This document shows positions 10,330-18,512 of a DNA stretch of 64,000 nt, in pieces. The stretch is taken from positions 1,860,001-1,924,000 of the forward strand of contig NW_020825313.1 of assembly GCF_003286085.1 (NCBI RefSeq), read 5' to 3'. The notes under the pieces were generated by a model that saw nothing but the letters and a program-made list of their open reading frames with translations, was not told the origin of the DNA and made no database searches. The position numbers were made by a program, and so were the translations under genes. The stretch comes from Drosophila persimilis. Its lineage: Eukaryota; Arthropoda; Insecta; Diptera; Drosophilidae. Position 1 is the first letter of the stretch, and the number at the start of each line of letters is the position of its first letter.

Positions 10330-11606
10330 TCACGAGGGGAGAGTCGGTGAGCATAGGGAATAAGTGAAAAACAGTGAAAAGTGAAAAGGGAACCAAGCAG
10401 CAGCAGAAAACTGCAAATCAGGGATTAGCAGCCAAAATCAGAGCCCCGGCGAATAGCCAGCACCAATCTTTGATCCCTCGACTTGTGTACAGCTGAGGTT
10501 TGTTTACCTAATACCCCCCAAGCAACAGCCGCCGGCACGTGTCCCAGACGCGCCGGCGAAAACCACGCGGAAAACCACGCAGCCAGCCACCTACGAGGCA
10601 GAAAGAGACGTGGAGAGACGCGGGAATCAACGCGGCCAGCCACCTACGCGGTAGAAAGAGACGGGGAGAGACGCCGAAGACACCGCACCGCGTGCCGGGA
10701 GAAAATGGCCGCGGACGGCGCCTAAAACTTTGGCACGTGACGGCGACAAAGCGGCACCAGCGACAGAGCAGCAAAGCAGCAGCGACAGAGCAGCGAGACA
10801 GCGGCAGAGCGAAGAAGAGCAGCGACAGAGCAGGGAGACAGCGGCAGAGCGGAGAAGTGCAGGAAAGCAGCAGCAGCGGCGCAGCGACAGAGCAGCAAAG
10901 CAGCAGCAGCGGCGCGGCGACAGAGCAGCAAAGCAGCAGCGGCGTCCCAGCGACAGAGCAGCGAGGCAGCGGCAGAGCGAAGAAGACACCGCGACAGAGC
11001 AGCGAGACAGTGACAGAGCAGCCAAGCAGCGAAGCAGCGGTAGAACAACGGAGCAGCGAGGGACAGCCGGCGAACGCAAAGGAGCAGCTACATGGAAAAG
11101 GAGCCCTCGGTCACAAAGCCATGGCCACGGCCAATATAAGGCGGAGCAGGAACACCAGTCGGGAGTCACTACCGGGCAGTCAGACAGTTAATACCGAGCA
11201 GTTAGGGGTCACTACCGAGCAGTCAGACAGTTACCACCGAGCAGTCAGGCAGTTAATACCGAGCAGTCAGAGAGTTATTACCGAGCAGTCAGAGAGTTAA
11301 AATCGAGCTTCCACAGTAACCGTTCCCTGTACCGTGCCACGTATCCTTCGACAGGATCATCCAACCCAGTGATGTGTATCCTAGTACAGGATCATCGATC
11401 TAGTACCGTGCCGCGTGTCCTTCGAACAGGACCCCCCACCTCAGTGCCGTGTATCCTAGTATAGGATCACCGTTCCAGTACCTTGCCAAGTATCCTTCGA
11501 CAGGACTCCCCACCCAGTGCCGAGTATCCTAGTACAGGAGCCCCTGACCCAGTACCGTGCTGATAAGGACTCGCACCGGTGCCCCGATTAGTGGACCAGG
11601 ATCAGG
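10330..11606 (+). repeat. Repeat-rich untranslated leader of the Osvaldo-like element
   Basis: Between the primer site and gag are three minisatellites. About 10755-11060 is an array built on CAGCGACAGAGCAG. About 11185-11300 has five units of about 26 bp ('accgagcagtcagacagtta'). About 11330-11570 alternates 'tatccttcgacagga' and 'tatcctagtacagga' blocks with a period near 65 bp. The 253-codon frame across 10539-11300 is a low-complexity translation of these arrays and I do not call it a gene. Packaging or internal-initiation roles are possible for such leaders, but nothing here shows one. Confidence 0.6.
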
Positions 11607-12790
11607 ATGAACATCCGCTGGATAGTGTCCCACAGGAAGGACGAGCTGCAGAGCCTGGCTAAGGAGTTTGGACTAGGAGAAACTGGGACTGTAGAGGACC
11701 TAAGGAGCCGAATCACCGCATTCATCGCACGCCCGAGGCACCCCGAAGACGTGCAGGCAAGGCTGGACGAATTGGCTACGCACTTTGATAACATACCGAG
11801 CCCCCCGAGGACCACCGGAGCCCAGCCACGTCACCCGCGCCAGAGAGCCGGACGAAGATGGAAGACAGCAAGGAGGGACCAACTCTGCGATTAATTATAC
11901 CCGAGCTGCCCAGCACGAGCCAATCCCTCCCACGGATACCGCGAGTCAGCAACCGAGACACCGGCCGCCCAGGACGAGCAACCACAACGAGCTGCCCAAG
12001 GACCACTCCAAGGAACCAGACCAGAGGCGTCCAGCAAGAACCACGAGCCAGGACCCACTACCCCTGGCCACGCCTAGCCACCAGACGAAAACAGCCACGT
12101 TTTCCTCAGGGACATCGGGTCTCACGCCCCGGAGTGGGTGAGATCTCGTACTCTTTACTGGCGGACAAACTCCGGAAATGGGGATTTACTTTCGACGGCC
12201 ACGCGAACCCACTAGCGTTCATCGAAAGGCTCGAGGAGCATACGGCGGGAGCCCAGAGCAGTTGCCGCGAGCCATCGCCGGTCTCCTTACAGGTAAGTCC
12301 GAAGGATGGTTACGAACTTTTCAGATGCAGGGACAGAATTGGACAGACTTTCGGAAAGAATTCCTAGAATTCTTCCTGCCAGATACTTCCAGTGACTGGA
12401 AGACACTATACGAAGTGGGGAACAGAAGCCCAAGGAATCCTTCCGGGATTACCTTATCGAGTTACGTCTGATGATGCGGCGAGCCCAGTATACTCGGGAA
12501 CATGAACTCGAGCGAATCTACGAAAATCTCCTCTGCTTACGCAACCGCGCGGGACCGAGAAGCACTTCGCAGCATCGGGACTGCGCAGAACCATCGACCC
12601 CGTGCCGCCTATACCGGCAATGGAACCAACCCCCAACGAGGCAACACACATGAGACACCCGGGAAAACCGAGATCGCCAACCGAGGAATCGGCCAGGAGG
12701 AAGAGCAAGCGATCGATGTACAACGAGCCTGACGGAACTGCGGGGAAACAGACCATTTCAGTGGTGCGTGCACAAACCGACAGAAGCTGT
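11607..12790 (+). pseudogene. Gag of the Osvaldo-like element, 5' part (broken)
   Basis: ATG at 11607 opens a frame whose first ~30 residues ('KDELQSLAKEFGLGE' to 'RITAFI') look like a SAP-type helix-loop-helix, seen at the N-terminus of some fly gag proteins. After a variable stretch the capsid part reads 'LRKWGFTFDGHANPLAF', 'SEGWLRTFQMQG' and 'FLEFFLPD' (12150-12400), spread over three frames, so at least three frameshifts are present. A first zinc knuckle ends 'CGETDHFSGACT' at about 12737-12775. The frame is cut at CTGT (12787-12790) by solo LTR B. Gag packages the element RNA. Confidence 0.75.
12787..12790. repeat. Target-site duplication CTGT (left) of solo LTR B
   Basis: CTGT is repeated at 13659-13662 after the LTR. 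Removing the LTR and one copy restores continuity of gag between its two knuckles. Confidence 0.8.
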
Positions 12791-13658
12791 TGTAACGGAC
12801 CTACTTTTTGGGCCGCTTGAGTTTGCTGGGCTCGCTCAGCGGTCGGCAGATTCGCTGCAACATATTTTTATTGTCGCCCCCAACGACAAATAATAAAACC
12901 TTGCTCTTCTGTAATCTTATTTCGTTTTATTCGTATTTATATTAGGACTTAGGGCTAGATATGACAATTTTACTTAGCTACGGATCTCCACCACGCGCGG
13001 GCTCTCGTCGGGTGTGGCAGCGTTGAGGCTATTGATTGGGGCAAGTTGACCTCAGCTATTGCTTTGGCCCGCCACTCAAATCCGCACTCCACGTCTCGCA
13101 CTCCTCTGCTAGCTTCCGCCGGTAAATGTGGATCACGTCTTAACTTAGACTCACTCTGGGGGCAGGCGGGGCCTGTCTTCCTGTTGCTGTACTCACTTCA
13201 ATGCACTTCTTCGAACCGTACCGTGTATCACTCTTACGTTTCGGCGGGGTTTCAATGTGCGCGCGCGATCACTCATCCACGAAAGATCTCGCTTCGTCGC
13301 CGCAGCCTCCTTTTAGAACCCCGCCTTAACGGGACCCCGGCTTGGCATCGGTAACTTTCCATCGCCGTCTCCTGATTTCCACGGCTTTCGTAACGGGACC
13401 TGGCCGGTGGCGTGATCCCATGCCCTTATTTGGTCATGCGTCGGACCACTGCCGGCCCGATCCCGCCGTCTCCTCTGCCTCTCGCGTGTCTTTCTCTCCG
13501 AGAGCGGGACACTTCTCCTCTCGGGGGCCCTTGGCCTCTTCGCCGCATCCGGATATCCGCGGGTATCCGGGCTGACCTTCGCCTTATCCGGCCGTTCCAC
13601 AGCCTTATCCGGCTGTGCTTCGGTCGAATTCGGCCTGTGGGAACAGCGGTTCCTCACG
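12791..13658 (-). mobile_element. Solo LTR B (same family as LTR A, minus orientation)
   Basis: An 868-bp LTR in inverse orientation, reading TGTAACGG at its plus-strand start and CCTCACG at its plus-strand end, where the expected CA reads CG. It matches LTR A along its whole length with moderate divergence and lacks internal sequence. It lies between the two zinc knuckles of gag of the Osvaldo-like element, so it inserted later than that element. Confidence 0.85.
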
Positions 13659-13662
13659 CTGT
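13659..13662. repeat. Target-site duplication CTGT (right) of solo LTR B
   Basis: This is the partner of 12787-12790. Confidence 0.8.
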
Positions 13663-13805
13663 TCTGTTGGGAATGCGGCCACCGAGGGGTCCGGACCATC
13701 AACTGCTGCCGGAAACCCGCGTCGGGAAACGGGTCGGGTCTCCGCCCAACTGGGACATGGACGGAGGCGCGCACCCAGGAGCAGGAGAAACCCACCCATT
13801 AAGCA
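13663..13805 (+). pseudogene. Gag of the Osvaldo-like element, 3' part with second knuckle
   Basis: Directly after the CTGT duplication the frame reads 'CWECGHRGVRTINCC', a Cys-x2-Cys...Cys knuckle-like segment, followed by a basic, polar stretch leading into the protease. It continues the gag frame left at 12790. Confidence 0.65.
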
Positions 13806-14313
13806 TGACCGGAGGAAGGATCGCTGCCCTGGTGGACATCAATTTGCTGCCACCCTCGACACTGGAGCCACACGATCCTTCATCAGTGAGCGGCTGGCGA
13901 AGGAGATAGAGACGACCAAGAACAGGCGGGAGGTGAGGACCAGGATCCGCCTGGCAGATAGAACCAGGAAGGAGATCAACCAAGCGATAGCAGTCACAGT
14001 GCGCCTGGATCAACAAGAAACACAGGTATCTCTTATACTCCCCACGATATTAGACGACTTAATCTTGGGACTCGACTTCCTCTGTGGCATCCGCGCAAGG
14101 ATCCACTGTGGACGGGCATATCTACAGCTGAAGTTGCAGCAGAAACCCGCCGGGACAATACCATCATGCACCGCCCAGCCACGCCCACGGGGCGTCACGT
14201 TTGCGGACTCCACTGCCATCCGAGACCAGCCCCAGACCAACACCCCACAGCCAACCACGAACCATCCAACCGCCGCGACAACAAGGCCTTACCAGACAAG
14301 ATCAAGCAACAAC
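13806..14313 (+). pseudogene. Aspartic protease of the Osvaldo-like element
   Basis: An uninterrupted frame carries 'ATLDTGATRSFISERLA' (catalytic Asp in the DTGA form) and '[11 protein letters not shown]' about 75 residues later, the two hallmarks of a retropepsin. A Pro/Thr-rich linker follows ('[17 protein letters not shown]'). The frame ends at a TGA (14326-14328) that lies within the inserted RpS19 leader, so the captured cDNA truncates the polyprotein here. Confidence 0.75.
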
Positions 14314-14915
14314 CTTTTTTCCGGTTGACTTTAACAAGAAAGATGCCAGGTGTCACAGTAAAGGATATTGACCAGCATGCCGTTACCAAGGCGGTTGCCG
14401 TCTTCCTCAAGAAGACTGGCAAATTGAAGGTGCCCGACCAGATGGACATCATCAAGACGGCCAAGTTCAAGGAGCTGGCCCCCTACGATCCCGACTGGTT
14501 CTACGTGCGTTGCGCCTCGATCCTGCGCCATCTGTATCACCGCAGTCCTGCTGGTGTTGGCTCCATCACCAAGATCTATGGTGGTCGCAAGCGCAACGGT
14601 GTCCACCCTTCGCATTTCTGCCGTGCCGCTGACGGTGCCGCCCGTAAGGCTCTCCAGGCCCTCGAGCACGCCCGCCTTGTCGAGAAGCACCCAGAGGGTG
14701 GTCGCAAGCTCAGTTCCATCGGACAGCGTGATTTGGATCGCATCGCCAACCAGATTGTGGTCAAGCAGCGCGATGCCGCCAAGCAGACGGGTCCCCTTGT
14801 CATTTCCAAGTAAACGTGGATCGCACATCCAATCGAAGTCTACAACATTTTTAAGCTTATTATTTAAGCGTTTCTTGATTGAAGCGTGTTCTCAGAAATG
14901 GGAAAATTAAAATGA
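14314..14915 (+). other. Captured RpS19 cDNA (leader, CDS, 3' UTR) within the retrotransposon
   Basis: The foreign segment starts at about 14314 with CTTTTTTCCGG, a pyrimidine-rich start like the 5' TOP of ribosomal protein mRNAs, 29 bases before the RpS19 ATG. It continues about 100 bp past the stop and gives way to element sequence at about 14900-14920. There is no intron, no poly(A) tract, and no target duplication that I can see. Element coding sequence in the same orientation lies on both sides. This pattern fits template switching between a host mRNA and the element RNA during reverse transcription. The exact 3' joint is uncertain by some 20 bp. Confidence 0.8.
14343..14813 (+). CDS. 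RpS19: Ribosomal protein S19 (eS19), intact retrocopy
   Basis: ATG at 14343 to TAA at 14811-14813 gives 156 codons, the expected full length for insect eS19, without stops, frameshifts or introns. The N-terminus [11 protein letters not shown], the central '[19 protein letters not shown]' and '[16 protein letters not shown]', and the C-terminal '[16 protein letters not shown]' are hallmark eS19 segments. eS19 sits in the head of the small ribosomal subunit and is needed for 18S rRNA maturation. The codons are GC-ending and well preserved, so capture is recent or the frame is conserved. It resembles RpS19a rather than a divergent testis paralogue, but that choice is inference. Whether it is expressed, from the LTR promoter or otherwise, cannot be told. 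Confidence 0.93.
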   Translation: MPGVTVKDIDQHAVTKAVAVFLKKTGKLKVPDQMDIIKTAKFKELAPYDPDWFYVRCASILRHLYHRSPAGVGSITKIYGGRKRNGVHPSHFCRAADGAARKALQALEHARLVEKHPEGGRKLSSIGQRDLDRIANQIVVKQRDAAKQTGPLVISK

Positions 14916-15755
14916 ACCATAACCCCAGGACTACGCCACCACAACAGGACACGAAGAAAGCTACGACGGAAAGAACTGCGACACCGATGGATCCAACCAT
15001 GGCCAGTTCCCCGGCACGAATCCCCGACACCAACAGGACAACCCAACACAACAAGGACTTTGGCAGAGACAGTTACGGCTCCACTGGATCAATCCAGGGC
15101 CATCTTGTTGAACCAGGAGTCACCAACAAAACACAGAAGCAAAAGACTTTGGCAGAGACAGCTACGGCCCCACTGGATCAATCCAGGGCCAGCTCGTCGA
15201 ACCTGGAGTCACCAACAGGACACAGCAGGAAGCAAAGGACTTTGGCAGAGACAGTTACGGCTCCACTGGATCAATCCAGGGCCAGCTCGTCGAACCAGGA
15301 GTCACCAATAGGACATCGCAGAAAGCAGAAGACTTCGGCAGAGATAGCTGCGGTTCCGCTGGACCAACCCAGGGCCAGCTCATCGAACCGGGAGTCAGCA
15401 ACAGGTCCCAGGAATCACCAGGATACTCCAGTAAAGATAGCTGCGGCCCCGCGGGATCAATCCAGGGCCAGCTCATCGATCCGGGAGTCACCACGTAGTA
15501 ACCCAACACGACAGACATCACGCAAGCCACGAACCTTGATACCACAGGACGAGATCACAGAAACCCCAACGACAGACTACCAACTGGAGCCATTAGCCGA
15601 CGCCGAGATAGCTCGGGAACGCAACCCGTTTCGCCCAGCCGACTCGGATGACTACGAGAACCCGATCTTGGCCGCCATTACCGCCATTACCGCCCTGGAA
15701 CTGGAGGATCTATCGCCGTGGCAGCAAGACCCAGACCCCGAACCAACCCCCCAAC
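14916..15755 (+). pseudogene. Linker of pol with 30-residue tandem repeats; RT deleted
   Basis: The frame is polar and Thr/Pro-rich and contains five tandem units of about 90 bp (15052-15480), each coding a ~30-residue block of the type 'TLAETATAPLDQSRASSS' plus ESPTGH. It then reads an acidic stretch ('EITETPTTDYQLEPLAD') and at about 15750 jumps to sequence that normally follows the reverse transcriptase thumb ('FATVVQPLNNLLKK'). All RT palm motifs, including YxDD, are absent, so several hundred bases have been deleted. The repeat block occupies the place between protease and RT. Confidence 0.7.
15052..15480 (+). repeat. Five ~90-bp in-frame tandem repeats in pol
   Basis: Units start near 15052, 15142, 15237, 15329 and 15420. 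Each contains 'ctttggcagagacag' and 'ccactggatcaatccaggg' or close variants. The fifth is the most diverged. The period is close to a multiple of three, so the reading frame is kept. Confidence 0.8.
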
Positions 15756-16371
15756 TTCGCCACGGTGGTCCAGCCCCTGAACAACCTGCTCAAAAAGGAT
15801 CAAAAGTGGGAGTGGACAGACGAACAACATCAGGCATTCGAGACTCTCAAGGAAGGACTCACGCAAGCACCAGTCCTGGCATGCCCCGACTTCGCCGAGC
15901 GATTCGTACACCAAACGGACGCCAGTTCGTATGGCCTCGGAGCAGTGTTGACAAAACAGATCGACGGAGAAAGAGTCATCGCCTACGCAAGCCGTCGACT
16001 ACTCAATGCAGAGGAAAACTACTTGGCCACCGACAAAGAGTGCCTTGCCATAGTCTGGGCAATCCGGAAGCTCCGATACTTCCTGGAAGGATACCACTTC
16101 GATGTAATCATGGACCACCTCGCCTTGAAGTGGTTGAACTCCATCGATAATCCAACGGGACGCATCGCCCGCTGGGCCTTGGAGCTCCGGCAATATCGGT
16201 TTGACATCCACTACCGTCGAGGAAGCCAGAACGTTGTGGCTGACGCCCTCTCACGACAGCCAGTAGAAACCCTGCAGCGAGTGGACGAGGACTGGGACCC
16301 CTGCCCCTGCCCCTGGCTGCAGAGACTCCGCAAGCGGATCCAGGAACAGCCGGAAGGGCATCCGGAGTTCA
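15756..16371 (+). pseudogene. RNase H domain of the Osvaldo-like element
   Basis: The frame gives 'FVHQTDASSYGLGAVLTK', 'ENYLATDKECLAIVWAIRK', a tether-like 'GYHFDVIMDHLALKWL' and 'GSQNVVADALSRQP', the order of Ty3/gypsy RNase H with its Asp, Glu, Asp, Asp residues in place. RNase H removes the RNA strand of the hybrid during reverse transcription. The domain is intact as read, in contrast with the deleted RT before it and the damaged integrase after it. Confidence 0.82.
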
Positions 16372-17485
16372 GCCCGATATATCCGGCAGTGCGCCAAGTG
16401 CCAGCAGTACAAGGTAAGTCAAACCAAACCAGGAGGGAAGATGCACACCCGCCAAGCCCAAGAACCATTGGACATCGTCTGCGCCCACTTCATCGGACCA
16501 TTGCCCCGATCCAAACACGGCAATACTATGTTGCTGGTGTTCTTCGACGCCTTCAGCAAGTGGGTGGAGTTGGTACCACTCCGCAAGGCCACCACCGCAC
16601 TACTGGAGACCGCTTTCCGGGAACGGATCCTGAGCCGCTTCGGAACCCCACGGAAATTCGTATGCGACAACGGGACCCAATTCACAAGACGCTCTTTCCG
16701 AATGTTTGGCAAACTCGCAGGCATGGAATTGGAGTACACGGGGCCCTATACCCCACAACAAAACCCCACGGAACGAGCCAACAGGACGATCAAAACCGTG
16801 ATTGCCCAGTACATCGATGGAGACCAGCGGACATGGGACGAGCTGCTACCCGAACTCAGCCTAGCCATCAACACCTAGCACATCGGACACCACAGGCTTC
16901 AGCCCAGCATTCATCGGACTCGGCCGGGAACCTCGGTTGCTTGGAGCCTTGCACGAAGAGGCGACCCCAGGACTAGGCGAAGTGACAGAGATCCCAACCG
17001 ACAAGGCCAAGCGACTCAAGGAAGTCTTCGCCATCGTACAGGAAAATACCCAGCAGGCATCACAGACGCAGAGCAGGACCTACAACCTACGTCGACGCGA
17101 ATGGACACCCACGATCGGGACGCTCGTAATGCTACGCCAACATCACCTGTCCAAAGCGGGGAACCACTTCGCTGCCAAACTGGCTCCTAAATATGAGGGG
17201 CCTTACAAAGTAATTAAATTTATTTCCCCCACCATAGCACGACTCCAGAAGCATCCGGGAAGACAACGACCTCAAGGCCTACCACGACCACGAGCACACC
17301 CTCACCAGCGACGACAACGAGCATCGCTCATCAGCGAAGACGAAGAAGACAACGAAGACAACGATTATGACGACCCCAGCACGAGGAAAACGGCGAGTTC
17401 AGGAGTGCCACTTATGGTAGTGCGCTGCCATAATGTCCTCGCCCCACAAGGGGCAACCGCGTACACACGCAGTAAGATAGCTTAA
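16372..17485 (+). pseudogene. Integrase of the Osvaldo-like element (inactivated)
   Basis: The zinc-binding HHCC domain has lost its His half by deletion near 16372; the Cys half reads 'CAKCQQYK' in another frame. The catalytic core (16441-16878) keeps 'FVCDNGTQF' (Asp 2) and 'NPTERANRTIKT' (Glu), but the first Asp is replaced: 'IVCAHFIGPLP' has His where the family has Asp. A stop at 16876-16878 ends the frame, and the C-terminus in another frame has 'KLAPKYEGPYKVIKF', the GPY/F module of Ty3/gypsy integrases. The protein cannot integrate DNA. Confidence 0.8.
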
Positions 17486-17609
17486 CTCCCCTTAAGGGAT
17501 TAGAGTAAGAAATAGCCAGAAACTAGAAAACGCACCGATCAGGGAAACCCAGGGCCCAGGGCACACCAGTGGCACAGGCCAGGTTCTAACCAAACAAGGT
17601 TTCTTCCAG

Positions 17610-18504
17610 GCCCATACTCGGACGTGAGCGAGGACGAAGATGGGCCGGCCGATTGCCAGAAGAGCGCTCCAGCCAACATCGCGGTTGACGTGGCACCCTG
17701 GACCACCTGGAAGGACGCCGACAAGACCCTGCAGCTGCTGCTCGCCCATCCACGACCCATCACCCCACCCAGCCCAGAGAGGGAGATCATCCCTCCGTCG
17801 GACAACGACACAGCAAGCGGCGACGAGGAACGGCTCCTAGGAGAGGACGACACCACTCCGCTACGGATCAGCGACGGCAGTCTGGGCGAAGCGCTGCCCC
17901 GACGGCCTCGTAACCTCGTCCTTCCGGGTGAAGAACTATTACCGGAACTCGGCCTGGAGGACGCACCCGTGTCCCCGATACCCAGGGAGGACGGTGACGA
18001 GGAGGTATCCCGGATCCTGGGAGGGAAGGAGAACCCAAACGGCCCGATCCCGGACACCAGCTGGGACGACGGCTGGCACGCCCAACTGCAGGAGTGGAAC
18101 GCGCAGGAGGAGGCGGCAGCCCCGGAAAGAAAGGAGAATCTCGATTGGCAGCAGCTGGACTACGCACCAATGAAGTGGCTATCGCCAATTCCCACCGACC
18201 ACAACGCCCCGAACCCGGAACCGACGAGCTGCACGGCCCGAGAGGCCGAACCAGGAAACCCGAGCCAACCAAAGGAAGACAGCGACCTGTCATTGGAGAC
18301 CTCACAGCGTTCGAGGAGATGCCCGAGCTGATCGTGTTGCAGGAAGAACAGGCATGGCCAATCGCCCAAGTCTCCTCTCAGGCAAACGCGGCGCGGCACG
18401 GGCGCAGCCGGATCCGCAGCCTTGAATACCACGACGGCCAACGCTTCCGCGTATCCATCAGCGGAAATTTGGTGCGCATTTCACCGCGCCCCACCCCGAA
18501 GTAG
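17610..18504 (+). pseudogene. Extra ORF downstream of integrase, unknown acidic protein
   Basis: A frame runs from a candidate splice acceptor (TTCTTCCAG ending 17609) to 18331, and a second frame continues it to TAG at 18502-18504, so one frameshift lies near 18270-18300; together they give about 290 codons. The product is acidic and Pro-rich ('MSEDEDGPAD', 'SPEREIIPPSDND') with no signal peptide, transmembrane segment or Cys motif, so it does not look like an envelope protein although it lies in the env position. The C-terminus 'YHDGQRFRVSISGNLVRI' is more ordered. I do not recognise it. An accessory protein of the Osvaldo/Ulysses-like element is the simplest reading. Confidence 0.55.
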
Positions 18505-18512
18505 GAAGGGAG
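18503..18512 (+). promoter_or_regulatory. Polypurine tract of the Osvaldo-like element
   Basis: AGGAAGGGAG directly precedes the 3' LTR start TGTGAAGG. Such a tract primes plus-strand DNA synthesis and supports the LTR boundary at 18513. Confidence 0.75.

Noticed and set aside
10539-11300. 253-codon plus-strand ORF
   Set aside because: It is a Ser/Gln/Arg/Ala-rich translation of the CAGCGACAGAGCAG minisatellite; several frames on both strands stay open for the same reason.
14331-14828. 165-codon minus-strand ORF
   Set aside because: Antisense shadow of the RpS19 coding sequence caused by its GC-rich third positions.
14314-14915. RpS19 as a normal resident gene
   Set aside because: Retrotransposon protease lies directly upstream and pol linker/RNase H directly downstream in the same orientation, within intact LTR and target-duplication boundaries.
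15052-15480. Possible CRISPR-like array
   Set aside because: Units are contiguous, in-frame 90-bp coding repeats without unique spacers, in a eukaryotic retrotransposon.
17539-18057. 172-codon minus-strand ORF
   Set aside because: Opposite-strand shadow of the acidic ORF downstream of integrase.
17610-18504. Envelope gene for the Osvaldo-like element
   Set aside because: Position fits, but there is no signal peptide, cleavage site, Cys pattern or membrane anchor.
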